Source of the DNA: an uncultured Paracoccaceae bacterium
Lineage (GTDB): Bacteria > Pseudomonadota > Alphaproteobacteria > Rhodobacterales > Rhodobacteraceae
Assembly (NCBI GenBank): GCA_938092015.1
Contig: CALKOT010000052.1
Coordinates: forward strand, 50,769-114,768
Direction: 5' to 3'
Length of the DNA: 64,000 nt
The notes below the pieces were generated by a model, which saw only the letters and a program-made list of their open reading frames with translations, was not told where the DNA came from and made no database searches. This document shows, piece after piece, positions 7,995-17,792 of the stretch (its first letter is position 1; each line of letters opens with the position of its first letter). The translations under genes were made by a program, and so were the position numbers.

Positions 7995-10900
7995 TGCATC
8001 TTTTGCAGGCCCAACCCGGAGAGATTTCGGACGGGGCGGAACCGGTAGACGCTTCCCAGACGCCTGCCGACATTATCTTCATTTCGGCGGCCGACACAGA
8101 ACTTGCCGCACTATCTGAAGCGCGGGCAATGTTGACTGACGGCGACTTTGACCAGTCGCTCCGCCTCGCCAACCTGAACTGGCTCGCGCATCCCTATTCG
8201 GTCGATCTCTACATTGAAAATACAGCTCTAAAATCCCGCATCGTCGTTGCTCGGATCCTTGGCGGTGAAGGATACTGGCCCTATGGCCTTGAACAATTCG
8301 CAGCGCGGCTAAGTGAGGCCGGCATCATATTCGTCGCCCTTCCCGGCGACGACAAGCCTGACGAAGCGCTGTTCCGCGCCTCCACCGTCGATCGCGAAAC
8401 GTGGGAGGCGCTTTGGGCATATTTTGTAGAAGGTGGGCCAGAGAATGCAGCGAACTTCCTTCGCTACTGCGACCACGCACTAAATGGCGCAGAGGCGCCC
8501 GAAGTGGCCCGTCCTCTCTTGCGCGCTGGCGTCTATTGGCCAGGCGAGACCGCAGCAACCCTCGCTAAAGTACGCGAAAGTTGGACGGATGGTGCCCCGG
8601 TCGTACCCATCGTCTTTTACCGTGCGTTACTTCAGGGCGCGGGATTGCAGCCGGTTAACCGGCTCGTTCGGTCGCTGCTGCGGGAAGGCATGAATCCTCT
8701 CCCCATCTTTGTCGCCTCACTAAAAGATCAGGTTTCAGCCGCTACACTGGCGTCGATCTTCGCAGAGGCGCCGCCCGCTGTCGTGCTGAACGCGACCAGC
8801 TTTGCCGTCTCCTCACCTGATCCTGTTACGTGGAACGGCGACCGGCCATCTACGCCATTGGACGAACCCGGCGCGCCGGTGATGCAAATTATCTTTTCAG
8901 CCGCAAACGAAGAAAGCTGGGCAGAAGGCGAACGAGGTCTCAGCGCCCGCGACATCGCCATGAACGTTGCGCTGCCAGAGGTTGACGGCCGCCTTCTGTC
9001 ACGCGCAGTCAGCTTCAAGGGCGAGGCATACCGCGACGAAGTCACCGAATGCCCGATTACCGCCTATCGCGCGCGCGGCGACAGGATCACCTTTGTCGCC
9101 AGCCTTGCTGCAAACTGGGCGCGGATCGGCGCCAAGGCGAACGCCGACAAGCGGGTCGCGCTGATCCTCGCCAACTATCCGAACAAGGACGGGCGGCTGG
9201 CCAATGGCGTTGGTCTTGATACCCCCGCAGCTACCATTGGGACGCTGAAAGCCTTGGCGGAGGCCGGGTTTCAGATCGAGAATGCGCCCACGGACAGCGC
9301 CGCTTTGATGGCTGAAATCACCGCTGGCCCGACCAATTGGCTTACCGACCGCGCCCAACGGACAGGCGGCGAGCGAATGTCGCTGGAAGCATATTCAGAG
9401 GCTTACAAAGCCCTTCCTTACAACACCCGTCAACGCATCGAAGATCGCTGGGGTGCGCCGGAAACCGACCCGTTTGTCGAAGACGGCGCTTTCGCCCTGT
9501 CGATACTTCGCTATGGAAATGCGGTCGTCGGCGTGCAGCCCGCGCGTGGCTATAACATCGACCCGAAAGACACCTATCACGCCCCTGATCTGGTCCCCCC
9601 GCACAATTATCTGGCCTTCTATTTCTGGCTACGCCATGAATTTGGTGCAGATGCGATGGTCCACATGGGCAAGCATGGCAACCTAGAATGGCTGCCCGGC
9701 AAAGCCGTCGCGCTGAGCGAAGAATGTCTGCCCGAGGCCGTCTTTGGCCCCACGCCGCACCTCTATCCTTTCATCGTCAATGACCCAGGTGAGGGCACGC
9801 AAGCCAAACGCCGGACACAGGCCGTCATCATCGACCACCTGACGCCGCCGATGACGCGGGCCGAGACATATGGCCCGCTGAAAGACCTCGAAGCGTTGGT
9901 GGATGAATACTACGAGGCGTCCGGCATTGACCCGCGCCGGTTGGAGCATTTGCGCAAGGAAATCCTATCGCTCACTTCTGCCACCGGCATGGATCTGGAT
10001 GCGGGAATTGGGGCGGATGACGACGCTGACAGCCGCCTCGCGAAGCTGGACGAATACTTGTGCGAGCTGAAGGAAAGCCAAATCCGCGACGGGCTGCATG
10101 TGTTTGGCGAGGCACCAACCGGCGATCAGGAACGCGATCTGGCGATTGCCCTTCTCCGCGCGCCGAGGGCTGACGGTAAAGGCGGTGACGCCTCGCTGAT
10201 CCGGGCGCTGGCGGTTGACTGCGGCGTCACCATTGATCCGCTGGATTGCGAGATGGCGGCTGAGTACGACGGGCCGCGCCACAAGTTTCTGCACTCAATG
10301 GGGGCTGAAACCTGGCGATCCAACGGCGACACAGTTGAGCGGCTTGAGCAACTTGCCATTCAGGCCGTCCAGTGGACGGAAACGCCGGAACACTTCAAAG
10401 CGACAGGCAAAGTTTTGGAAACGCTGCACGCCTCCGTCTTCCCCAACCTTCGCCAGACCGGAGAGGCGGAAATAGGCGCTCTCCTCACTGGCCTAAACGG
10501 GCGTTTCATACCGCCCGGCCCGTCCGGCGCGCCAACCAGAGGTCGTCTCGACGTCCTGCCAACAGGCCGCAACTTTTTCTCGGTCGACAGCCGAGCCGTT
10601 CCCACGCCCACGGCCTGGGCGCTGGGGTGGAAATCAGCAAGTCTCCTCATCGAGCGCTATTTGCAGGATCACGGCGATTGGCCAACGACCATGGCGCTGA
10701 CCGCCTGGGGCACGGCGAATATGCGCACCGGCGGTGACGACATCGCGCAATGCCTCGCGCTGATGGGCGTGCGCCCGACATGGGACAACGCCTCGCGCCG
10801 CGTGACAGGGTTTGAGATCATGCCGCTAAGCGTCCTTGCCCGCCCGCGCGTGGACGTGATTTTGCGCGTCTCAGGCTTTTTCCGTGACGCCTTCCCCGGC

Positions 10901-11704
10901 CTGATCGACCTTGTCGACAGCGCCGCGCGCGCGGTCATGCAACTGGACGAACCCGCTGATCAGAATCCTGCCGCTGCCCGCTATCGCAGCGAGGACGGCG
11001 TCCACAAAGGCGCTCGCGTTTTTGGCTCAAAACCCGGGGCCTATGGGGCGGGATTACAGGCAATGATTGATGAGCGGTTGTGGAAAGACAAAGCCGACCT
11101 CGCCGACGCGTACCTTGAATGGGGCGGTTACGCCTATGGTGGCGGTATTGAAGGCGACGAAGCGAAAGAGGCTTTCGCCGGGCGCCTTTCCAAGGTGCAA
11201 GCTGTTGTACAAAATCAGGACAACCGCGAGCATGACCTGCTCGATTCAGATGATTATTATCAGTTCGAAGGCGGCATGACTGCGACGGTCGAGACGTTAA
11301 AAGGCGAGGCGCCAACAAGCTATCACAACGATCATTCCCGGCCTGAACGACCCGTCATACGCGCTTTGGATGAAGAGATTGGCCGCGTGATACGGTCCCG
11401 CGTTGTGAACCCGAAATGGATCGACGGGGTGAAACGCCACGGCTACAAAGGCGCATTCGAGATGGCCGCAACGGTCGATTATCTCTTTGCCTTTTCCGTC
11501 ACAACGAACGCAGTGAAGAACCACCATTTCGACCTCGTCCATCAGGCTTACCTGGAAGATGACGCGACGCGCGAGTTCATCGAAGACGCGAACCCGGCAG
11601 CACTGCGAGAGATGGCCGAACGGTTTCAAGAGGCGATTGATCGCGGCCTCTGGACGCCGCGCTCAAACTCGGCCCGCGCGCTGCTTGAGCGGCTTCGCGC
11701 ATGA
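7994..11704 (+). CDS. cobN: Cobaltochelatase large subunit CobN
   Basis: Large subunit of the ATP-dependent CobNST chelatase that inserts Co(II) into hydrogenobyrinic acid a,c-diamide in the aerobic pathway. 1236 residues, the usual size. Characteristic stretches include HMGKHGNLEWLPGK, FIVNDPGEGTQAKRR, PTGRNFFSVDSRAVPT and WGGYAYGGG near the C-terminus. The partners cobS and cobT are not in this window. The start overlaps the GNAT stop and the stop overlaps the lrgA start, so translation is probably coupled through this run. Confidence 0.97.
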   Translation: MHLLQAQPGEISDGAEPVDASQTPADIIFISAADTELAALSEARAMLTDGDFDQSLRLANLNWLAHPYSVDLYIENTALKSRIVVARILGGEGYWPYGLEQFAARLSEAGIIFVALPGDDKPDEALFRASTVDRETWEALWAYFVEGGPENAANFLRYCDHALNGAEAPEVARPLLRAGVYWPGETAATLAKVRESWTDGAPVVPIVFYRALLQGAGLQPVNRLVRSLLREGMNPLPIFVASLKDQVSAATLASIFAEAPPAVVLNATSFAVSSPDPVTWNGDRPSTPLDEPGAPVMQIIFSAANEESWAEGERGLSARDIAMNVALPEVDGRLLSRAVSFKGEAYRDEVTECPITAYRARGDRITFVASLAANWARIGAKANADKRVALILANYPNKDGRLANGVGLDTPAATIGTLKALAEAGFQIENAPTDSAALMAEITAGPTNWLTDRAQRTGGERMSLEAYSEAYKALPYNTRQRIEDRWGAPETDPFVEDGAFALSILRYGNAVVGVQPARGYNIDPKDTYHAPDLVPPHNYLAFYFWLRHEFGADAMVHMGKHGNLEWLPGKAVALSEECLPEAVFGPTPHLYPFIVNDPGEGTQAKRRTQAVIIDHLTPPMTRAETYGPLKDLEALVDEYYEASGIDPRRLEHLRKEILSLTSATGMDLDAGIGADDDADSRLAKLDEYLCELKESQIRDGLHVFGEAPTGDQERDLAIALLRAPRADGKGGDASLIRALAVDCGVTIDPLDCEMAAEYDGPRHKFLHSMGAETWRSNGDTVERLEQLAIQAVQWTETPEHFKATGKVLETLHASVFPNLRQTGEAEIGALLTGLNGRFIPPGPSGAPTRGRLDVLPTGRNFFSVDSRAVPTPTAWALGWKSASLLIERYLQDHGDWPTTMALTAWGTANMRTGGDDIAQCLALMGVRPTWDNASRRVTGFEIMPLSVLARPRVDVILRVSGFFRDAFPGLIDLVDSAARAVMQLDEPADQNPAAARYRSEDGVHKGARVFGSKPGAYGAGLQAMIDERLWKDKADLADAYLEWGGYAYGGGIEGDEAKEAFAGRLSKVQAVVQNQDNREHDLLDSDDYYQFEGGMTATVETLKGEAPTSYHNDHSRPERPVIRALDEEIGRVIRSRVVNPKWIDGVKRHGYKGAFEMAATVDYLFAFSVTTNAVKNHHFDLVHQAYLEDDATREFIEDANPAALREMAERFQEAIDRGLWTPRSNSARALLERLRA

Positions 11705-12054
11705 TCCTTCACTTCGCGATATTGCTCAGCTTCCAGCTGGCAGGCGAAGTATTCTCACGCCTCGCATTTCCTTCAGCGCCGGGTCCAGTCATTGGCCTTG
11801 CATTGCTGGTCTTTGCGCTGGCGATCTTTCCTAAACTGGCCGATGAGCTTCGCGAAACAGTCAACGGGTTTCTTGCGCACCTGTCGCTGTTCTTCATCCC
11901 AGCGGGCGTTGGCATCGTCACGCAACTACCTCAGATCGGCGCTGACGGTCTGGCGATATTCGCTGCGATCCTGATTTCAACCGCCGCCGCCATCGCCGTT
12001 GGCGCGCTGACCTTCGCGGGCGTTTCACGCCTGATTGGGGGTGGCGATGAATGA
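11701..12054 (+). CDS. lrgA: LrgA/CidA-family membrane protein
   Basis: 117 residues and about four membrane segments, with the family motif FPSAPGPVIGLALL near the N-terminus. LrgA/CidA proteins are small holin-like membrane proteins acting with LrgB. In several bacteria and in plant chloroplasts such pairs move small organic acids such as pyruvate or glycolate. The start codon overlaps the cobN stop (ATGA), an unexpected link to the B12 operon. Lysis control versus transport cannot be told from sequence. Confidence 0.85.
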   Translation: MILHFAILLSFQLAGEVFSRLAFPSAPGPVIGLALLVFALAIFPKLADELRETVNGFLAHLSLFFIPAGVGIVTQLPQIGADGLAIFAAILISTAAAIAVGALTFAGVSRLIGGGDE

Positions 12055-12763
12055 TGTTTCAACGCTATGGGTCTATCTTTCAGCATCCCCTCTCACCTGG
12101 TTGACGGCCACTTTGATCGCTTACCTGATCGGCCACGCCGCCTTCACCGCCAGCGGAAAACTACCGATTATCAACTCAGTCGCGATCGCAGTCGCCCTGA
12201 TCGGCGGGGCGCTTTTGATCACCGATACGCCCTATGCGACCTATTTTGACGGCGCGAAGTTCATCCACTTTCTCCTAGGCCCTGCGACAGTAGCGTTGGC
12301 CTTACCCCTTTGGTTCAATCGCGCCGCGATCCGCAGGTCGTTAATCCCAATGGCGGCGGCGCTAATCGCCGGTTCAGTCACAGCAGTGGTCACGGCAATC
12401 AGCGTGGGCTTAGCCTTTGGCGCCACACCCGAAACCTTGCTGGCCCTCGCACCAAAATCCGCAACGGCGCCTATTGCGATGGGCGTGGCAGAGGGTATGG
12501 GCGGCGCCGCTGCCCTGACCGCTGTCATGGTGATCCTGACCGGTGTGACCGGCGCAGTGATCGCCACGCCTTTACTGAACCTGATCCGGGTAAAAGACCC
12601 AAAAGCGCGTGGCTTCGCTATCGGCGTCACGTCGCACGGAATTGGCGCCGCGCGTGGGTTTCAGGAATCGGAACAAACCGGCGCATTTGCGGGCATAGGC
12701 ATGGGGTTAAACGGGCTTGCCACCACCATCATCGCGCCCTTGATTGTTGCGTGGTTGCTATAA
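12047..12763 (+). CDS. lrgB: LrgB-family membrane protein
   Basis: About 238 residues with many hydrophobic segments and LrgB signatures such as LAPKSATAPIAMGVAEGMGG and GVTSHGIGAARGFQ. It is the partner of the adjacent lrgA. The ATG at 12047 overlaps the lrgA stop by eight bases. A longer reading from TTG 12035 exists but is less likely. The pair sits between cobN and a GNAT/nucleotidyltransferase fusion. Confidence 0.9.
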   Translation: MNDVSTLWVYLSASPLTWLTATLIAYLIGHAAFTASGKLPIINSVAIAVALIGGALLITDTPYATYFDGAKFIHFLLGPATVALALPLWFNRAAIRRSLIPMAAALIAGSVTAVVTAISVGLAFGATPETLLALAPKSATAPIAMGVAEGMGGAAALTAVMVILTGVTGAVIATPLLNLIRVKDPKARGFAIGVTSHGIGAARGFQESEQTGAFAGIGMGLNGLATTIIAPLIVAWLL

Positions 12764-13830
12764 AAGTGCGCCGCGCAGACATTGGTGAGGATTGGGTCGC
12801 GATCCACAAACTGGTCGCCGACGCGTTCGCCTATATGGACGGACGTGTTGATCCACCATCATCAATCCACCGGTGGTCGCCGGATGTTTTCGCCGCCGAG
12901 GCGCTTTCAGGTGCTGCTTACCTGGCTGAGGATGAAGATGTCCTGATTGGCATCGGATTCGGTAAAGTTGCAGGCGACGCCTATTATGTGGGCAAGATCG
13001 CTGTATCGCCCAGTTCACGAGGCAAGGGCGTTGCTAAGGCCATCATGGCAAGTGCTGAAGCAGACGCAAAGATTCTCGGTCTGGCGGCTTTGGAACTGGA
13101 AAGCCGCATTGAATTGACAGAGAACCATCAGGCCTTCGCTAACCTTGGCTTTGCAAAAACCGGCGAAACGGCGCATCCTGGTTATAATCGCGCGACAAGC
13201 ATCACGATGCGCAAGCCCGTTTTGATTGGCGATGCGCTTGCAGGGGCTGATGACGCAATACAATTAGCGGCGCTTGAGATCATTATTCGCAACCATCCCC
13301 AATTGACGGCCGCACTGAACGCCCTTCACGACGCTAACCTGCGTGACCCATGGCTCGTTTCTGGCGCGATCTACTGCAATGTCTGGAACCACCTGACTGG
13401 CCGCACTGCCGATTACGGTGTTAAAGACTATGACGTCTTCTATTTCGATCCTGACACCAGTTACGAAGCTGAAGACCGCGTCATTCAACGTCTCACACCT
13501 ACATTCGCAACCAATCCCCCCGTCGAAATCCGGAACCAGGCACGCGTCCCCCTTTGGTATCGTCAAAAATTTGGCCGCGATTACCCCGCCGTCGCCAACT
13601 GCAAAGAGGCCATCGACCGTTTTGCCTGTACAACTCACTGTGTCGGCGCGCGGCTGATTGGCGATGACCTCGACATCTACGCGCCGTTCGGGCTGAATGA
13701 GATCTTCAGCTTTCGCCTGATGCCCAACCTGAAGCTGGAAAACCGCGAAACACACGAAGCCAAGGCCGCCCGCCAGTCGGCGATGTGGCCCGAACTGACA
13801 GTCGTTCCGTGGCCGAAGGAGGATGTATGA
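12751..13830 (+). CDS. GNAT acetyltransferase fused to a DUF925/NTP_transf_6 nucleotidyltransferase-like domain
   Basis: About 359 residues in two domains. Residues ~5-155 are a GNAT domain (VGKIAVSPSSRGKGVAKAIM gives the acetyl-CoA loop; NLGFAKTGE follows). Residues ~165-345 match the NTP_transf_6 family, with NVWNHLTG, VKDYDVFYFD, RNQARVPLWY, KFGRDYP and IYAPFGLNEIF. The substrates of both domains are unknown. The start is uncertain: GTG 12751, inside the lrgB end, or GTG 12766. The open frame continues back to 12310, but that part is lrgB in another frame. It overlaps the GFA gene by four bases. Confidence 0.78.
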   Translation: MVAIKVRRADIGEDWVAIHKLVADAFAYMDGRVDPPSSIHRWSPDVFAAEALSGAAYLAEDEDVLIGIGFGKVAGDAYYVGKIAVSPSSRGKGVAKAIMASAEADAKILGLAALELESRIELTENHQAFANLGFAKTGETAHPGYNRATSITMRKPVLIGDALAGADDAIQLAALEIIIRNHPQLTAALNALHDANLRDPWLVSGAIYCNVWNHLTGRTADYGVKDYDVFYFDPDTSYEAEDRVIQRLTPTFATNPPVEIRNQARVPLWYRQKFGRDYPAVANCKEAIDRFACTTHCVGARLIGDDLDIYAPFGLNEIFSFRLMPNLKLENRETHEAKAARQSAMWPELTVVPWPKEDV

Positions 13831-14210
13831 AACGCGGACATTGCCTCTGCGGCGCTGTGAAATTCGAATACGAAGGCCCGGAGTATTTCCGCGGTCATTG
13901 CCATTGCGACAGCTGTCGCCGCCAAACGGCTTCGCCCTTCACAACGTTCATGGGCGTACCGGATGGGAAATGGCGTTGGACTGGGGTTGAGCCTTCAGTC
14001 TACGTCTCTTCCCCCAGGAAGAAACGCTTCTTCTGCCCGACCTCTGGCGCGCCTGCAGCCTTCACAGATACAGGCCAGCCCGGCGAAATCCACTTTTATG
14101 CAGCGCTTCTGGACGATCCGCAGGACTTTGAAGCGACACATCATTTTCACTGGGAAGAACGCCTCCACTGGGCCGCCCTTACCGACGATCTGATCAAGAA
14201 GGAAGGCTGA
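13827..14210 (+). CDS. GFA-family zinc protein, one ligand cysteine replaced
   Basis: 127 residues of the GFA fold (glutathione-dependent formaldehyde-activating enzyme-like). The structural and catalytic cysteines are C6 and C8 (HCLCGAV), then C25, C27 and C30 (GHCHCDSCRRQ). The last pair, normally CxxCG, here reads FCPTSGAP, so C70 is present but position 73 is serine. The codon is TCT where TGT would give cysteine. A strong AGGAGG precedes the ATG, which overlaps the preceding stop. Most GFA paralogues have no proven formaldehyde role. Confidence 0.85.
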   Translation: MKRGHCLCGAVKFEYEGPEYFRGHCHCDSCRRQTASPFTTFMGVPDGKWRWTGVEPSVYVSSPRKKRFFCPTSGAPAAFTDTGQPGEIHFYAALLDDPQDFEATHHFHWEERLHWAALTDDLIKKEG

Positions 14211-14211
14211 T

Positions 14212-14835
14212 ATGACCGACACGCCAGCGAATGCCGACAACGAACGCCACGCAATGAAGATGGCCAAGAAGAAAGCCGCCCGCGACAAGATCATGGCGAC
14301 AAAGACCGACAAAAGAGGTCTGATCATTGTCCACACCGGCAAGGGGAAAGGCAAATCATCTGCCGCTTTCGGAATGATCTTCCGCTGCATCGCACATGAC
14401 ATGAAATGCGCCGTCGTCCAGTTCATCAAAGGCGGCATGTCGACCGGCGAACGCGATCTGATCCTTGGCAAATTCCAGGCGGAATGTGCCTTTCATACCA
14501 TGGGCGAAGGCTTCACGTGGGAAACGCAGGACAAGTCCCGCGACACCGAAATGGCCGCTGCCGCCTGGGAAAAAGCAAAAGAATTGATCTGGGATGAAAC
14601 CAACAAGATGGTTCTGCTCGATGAGATCAATATCGCCCTGCGTTATGACTATCTTGACATCAACGAGGTTGTCGAATTCCTCGTCGAGGAAAAGCCCGAA
14701 ATGACCCATGTCGTGCTGACCGGCCGCAACGCCAAAGAAGAATTGATCGAAGTCGCCGATCTGGTGACTGAGATGGAATTGATTAAACACCCCTTCCGAT
14801 CTGGCGTTAAAGCGCAGATCGGCGTCGAATTCTGA
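14212..14835 (+). CDS. cobO: Cob(I)yrinic acid a,c-diamide adenosyltransferase (BtuR/CobO type)
   Basis: Transfers the adenosyl group of ATP to cob(I)yrinate a,c-diamide. 207 residues, with the nucleotide loop GKGKGKSS at 43-50 following GLIIVHT, then FIKGGM, the Walker B-like LLDEIN, and LTGRNA. The basic N-terminal 30 residues are a common extension in this family. It sits immediately before cobQ, the next enzyme in the pathway. Confidence 0.97.
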   Translation: MTDTPANADNERHAMKMAKKKAARDKIMATKTDKRGLIIVHTGKGKGKSSAAFGMIFRCIAHDMKCAVVQFIKGGMSTGERDLILGKFQAECAFHTMGEGFTWETQDKSRDTEMAAAAWEKAKELIWDETNKMVLLDEINIALRYDYLDINEVVEFLVEEKPEMTHVVLTGRNAKEELIEVADLVTEMELIKHPFRSGVKAQIGVEF

Positions 14836-14845
14836 CCATCGCGGA

Positions 14846-16300
14846 ATGACTGCCCGCATCATGATTCAGGGCGCCGGGTCCAATGTCGGGAAATCGATGC
14901 TGGTCGCCGGCCTTGCACGGGCTTATTCGCGTCGGGGCATGGCTGTGCGGCCGTTCAAGCCGCAAAACATGTCAAACAATGCCGCTGTTACGTCCGATGG
15001 CGGCGAAATCGGGCGTGCGCAAGCGCTTCAGGCATGGGCCTGCGGGGTCGCCCCCCACACCGACATGAACCCCGTGTTGCTGAAACCGGAAACTGAGGTC
15101 GGGGCGCAGGTTGTCGTCAATGGCAAACGCATCGCCACAGTGAAGGCGCGGGAATATTCCACACTAAAACCCAAACTTATGAAGGCAGTCACCGACAGCT
15201 TCGCCCGTATCAGCGCTAAGGCAGACCTGATGCTGATCGAAGGCGCTGGCAGCCCGGCGGAGGTGAACCTGCGCGAAGGTGATATCGCCAATATGGGCTT
15301 CGCAGAAGCAACGAAAACGCCAGTGATCCTCGTGGGAGATATCGACCGAGGCGGGGTCATCGCCCAACTGATTGGCACGCAAGCCGTTCTGCCCACCGAA
15401 GATGCCGCCCACATAAAAGGTTTCATCATCAACAAGTTCCGGGGTGACGTAAGCCTGTTTGATGATGGGTATAGCCTGATCGAGGACCGGACTGGTTGGC
15501 AGGGCCTGGGCGTCGCAACATGGTTCAAAGATGCTGCTAAGCTTCCAGCCGAAGACGCATTGGATATCACTGGTGGTGGCGTCGGCAAGGTCAAGATCGC
15601 CGTGCCGGTTTTGTCCCGCATTGCAAACTTCGATGATCTTGATCCACTGAAACAAGATCCGGACGTTACTCTGGACATGGTAGAGGCTGGCCGCGCCCTG
15701 TCCGGCGACGCGGACCTGATCATCCTGCCCGGGTCAAAATCCACCCGGGGCGATCTTGCCTTTTTACGTGAGCAGGGCTGGGACATTGACCTAAACGCGC
15801 ATCTACGGCGCGGCGGCAAGATCCTTGGCCTTTGCGGTGGCTACCAGATGTTGGGCAATACCATCGACGACCCAGACGGAATTGAAGGACCAGCAGGCAA
15901 GGACGAAGGCCTCGCGCTTCTCAACGTCGATACTTTGATGACGCCCAAAAAGCGTCTCGCCAGCGTCACAGGCCGGCATCTCGCCACCGATGAGGCGATC
16001 GAAGGCTACGAAATCCACATAGGCGAGACGACCGGCCCTGATTGTGACCGGCCGTTCCTGGACATCGCCGGAAGGCCCGAAGGCGCACTGTCGGCCAATG
16101 GTCAGGTCATGGCGGCCTATGTCCATGGCCTGTTCGCTGCAGACGGTTTCCGTGCGGCGTTCCTGAAGTCGCTTGGCGGATCGGGCAGGGCCTACAGTTA
16201 TGAAGCTGGCGTCGATATGACACTCAACGCCCTTGCCGATCATCTGGAGGCGCAGCTTGACCTAGACGCCATTCTGAAGATCGCTCAGGCGGAAAGTTAG
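14846..16300 (+). CDS. cobQ: Cobyric acid synthase
   Basis: Four glutamine-dependent amidations (b, d, e and g side chains) of adenosylcobyrinate diamide. 484 residues, with the P-loop GAGSNVGKS at 9-17, [23 protein letters not shown], and [11 protein letters not shown] in the synthetase half. The C-terminal class I amidotransferase half has [12 protein letters not shown] (nucleophilic Cys) and YVHGLF (His). It is the last gene of the plus-strand cobalamin run. No clear terminator was seen in the 17-base gap before the convergent ytoQ-like gene. Confidence 0.97.
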   Translation: MTARIMIQGAGSNVGKSMLVAGLARAYSRRGMAVRPFKPQNMSNNAAVTSDGGEIGRAQALQAWACGVAPHTDMNPVLLKPETEVGAQVVVNGKRIATVKAREYSTLKPKLMKAVTDSFARISAKADLMLIEGAGSPAEVNLREGDIANMGFAEATKTPVILVGDIDRGGVIAQLIGTQAVLPTEDAAHIKGFIINKFRGDVSLFDDGYSLIEDRTGWQGLGVATWFKDAAKLPAEDALDITGGGVGKVKIAVPVLSRIANFDDLDPLKQDPDVTLDMVEAGRALSGDADLIILPGSKSTRGDLAFLREQGWDIDLNAHLRRGGKILGLCGGYQMLGNTIDDPDGIEGPAGKDEGLALLNVDTLMTPKKRLASVTGRHLATDEAIEGYEIHIGETTGPDCDRPFLDIAGRPEGALSANGQVMAAYVHGLFAADGFRAAFLKSLGGSGRAYSYEAGVDMTLNALADHLEAQLDLDAILKIAQAES

Positions 16301-16317
16301 CCGCCTGAAACCAGTCC

Positions 16318-16770
16318 TTACGGCAAACGACTGTTGATTACATAGTCGAACATCTGCACAACCTGTTCGGGCTGTTCAGCCACCGCCAGCGCTGCAGCAT
16401 CCACTTCTTTCAGTGCATGTTGATGATCTGGCCCATGCAGCACAATCAGCGACTTTCCCAGCGCCGCCGCCATGCCAGCGTCAAACGCCGCATTCCATTG
16501 TTTGTACTTCTCACCAAAGCGCACGACGACAATATCCGCCTTTTCAATCAGCGTCCGGGTCCGTACCGCGTTCAGTTTGGCGCCTTTGTGATCATGCCAG
16601 AATTTCTGGTCCTCAGCCCCCATGATCGCGACGCCGCAATCGTCTGATGCTCCATGATCTGTGACTGGCGCCGAAAAGCTAACCGGCAAGTCCAGTTTTG
16701 CTGCGCCGTCCATGATTTCCTGGCGCCAATCCGTGTGGATTTCACCTGATAGATATACGTTCCAGCCCAT
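16318..16770 (-). CDS. YtoQ-family protein of unknown function
   Basis: 150 residues, matching the YtoQ family in length and sequence (MGWNVYLSGEIHTDWR at the N-terminus, then a nucleoside 2-deoxyribosyltransferase-like fold with ADIVVVRFGEKYKQWNAAFDAG). The function is not established; the fold suggests nucleotide or nucleoside binding. It is convergent with cobQ and divergent from the SPFH gene. Confidence 0.85.
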   Translation of the reverse strand: MGWNVYLSGEIHTDWRQEIMDGAAKLDLPVSFSAPVTDHGASDDCGVAIMGAEDQKFWHDHKGAKLNAVRTRTLIEKADIVVVRFGEKYKQWNAAFDAGMAAALGKSLIVLHGPDHQHALKEVDAAALAVAEQPEQVVQMFDYVINSRLP

Positions 16771-16861
16771 GCTGATCCCCTATAAGCGCTTCAAATTCCC
16801 GATATAGTCCCTATATATAGCGTGGGAAAGCGCTCACATAATAATAACCGAAAGGAATCCC

Positions 16862-17791
16862 ATGGATTTTCTCGCTGCCAACATCTTCGTCATCGTGCTC
16901 GTCGTATTTGCGATCATCGTCGTCAGCCGCGCAGTACGTTCTGTTCCACAAGGCGAAGAATGGACGGTTGAGAGATTTGGGCGATACACGCACACCCTGT
17001 CACCAGGCCTGCGCTTCATCATTCCCTTGGTCGATCAAATCGGCGCTAAGGTTAACATGATGGAAACCGTGCTGGATATCGGCAGTCAGGAAGTCATCAC
17101 CAAAGACAACGCAATGGTTCAGGCCGATGCGATTGCTTTCTATCAGGTCGTAGACGCCTCAGCCGCCACATACGAAGTGCGGAATATGGAGCGGGCCTTG
17201 GACAACCTTTCCCAAACCAACATCCGTACAGTGATTGGCGCGATGGACCTCGATGAGGTTCTCTCAAACAGAGATCTGATCAATGGCAAACTACTGGATG
17301 TGATTGATCAGGCCTCTAACCCTTGGGGCATCAAAGTTACCCGCGTTGAGATCAAAGACCTCGCCCCGCCGCGCGATATCATCGATGCGATGGGCAAGCA
17401 GATGAAAGCAGAGCGTGAAAAACGCGCTGAAATTCTGCAGGCAGAAGGCGAGAAGCAATCAGCTATTCTGAAAGCGGAAGGCGTTAAGGAAAGCCAGGTG
17501 CGTGAGGCTGAAGGGCGCCGCGAAGCTGCGTTTCTGGACGCTGAAGCCCGCGAACGTGCAGGTGAGGCTGAGGCCAAGGCGACGGCCATGGTGTCTGTCG
17601 CTATCGCAGAAGGCGATGTGCAAGCCGTGAACTATTTTGTCGCCCAGAAATACACCGAAGCGCTGCGCGACATTGCAGCTGCACCAAATGCCAAGACCAT
17701 AATGGTTCCGCTGGAAGCTGGTTCACTTATCGGCTCAATCGCCGGTATTGGTGAACTGGCGAAAGAAGCAATGTCCAAGAAAGGGAGCTGA
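16862..17791 (+). CDS. SPFH/stomatin-like membrane protein (QmcA type)
   Basis: 309 residues: one N-terminal membrane anchor (FLAANIFVIVLVVFAIIVV), the SPFH domain (QGEEWTVERFGRYTHTLSPG), and a long charged helix at about residues 180-260 rich in AEGEKQ/EAEGRREA repeats, expected to oligomerise as a coiled coil. Such proteins form large cages or microdomains in the inner membrane with a NfeD partner, which is encoded immediately downstream. GAAAGGAATCCC precedes the start. Confidence 0.93.
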   Translation: MDFLAANIFVIVLVVFAIIVVSRAVRSVPQGEEWTVERFGRYTHTLSPGLRFIIPLVDQIGAKVNMMETVLDIGSQEVITKDNAMVQADAIAFYQVVDASAATYEVRNMERALDNLSQTNIRTVIGAMDLDEVLSNRDLINGKLLDVIDQASNPWGIKVTRVEIKDLAPPRDIIDAMGKQMKAEREKRAEILQAEGEKQSAILKAEGVKESQVREAEGRREAAFLDAEARERAGEAEAKATAMVSVAIAEGDVQAVNYFVAQKYTEALRDIAAAPNAKTIMVPLEAGSLIGSIAGIGELAKEAMSKKGS

Positions 17792-17792
17792 T

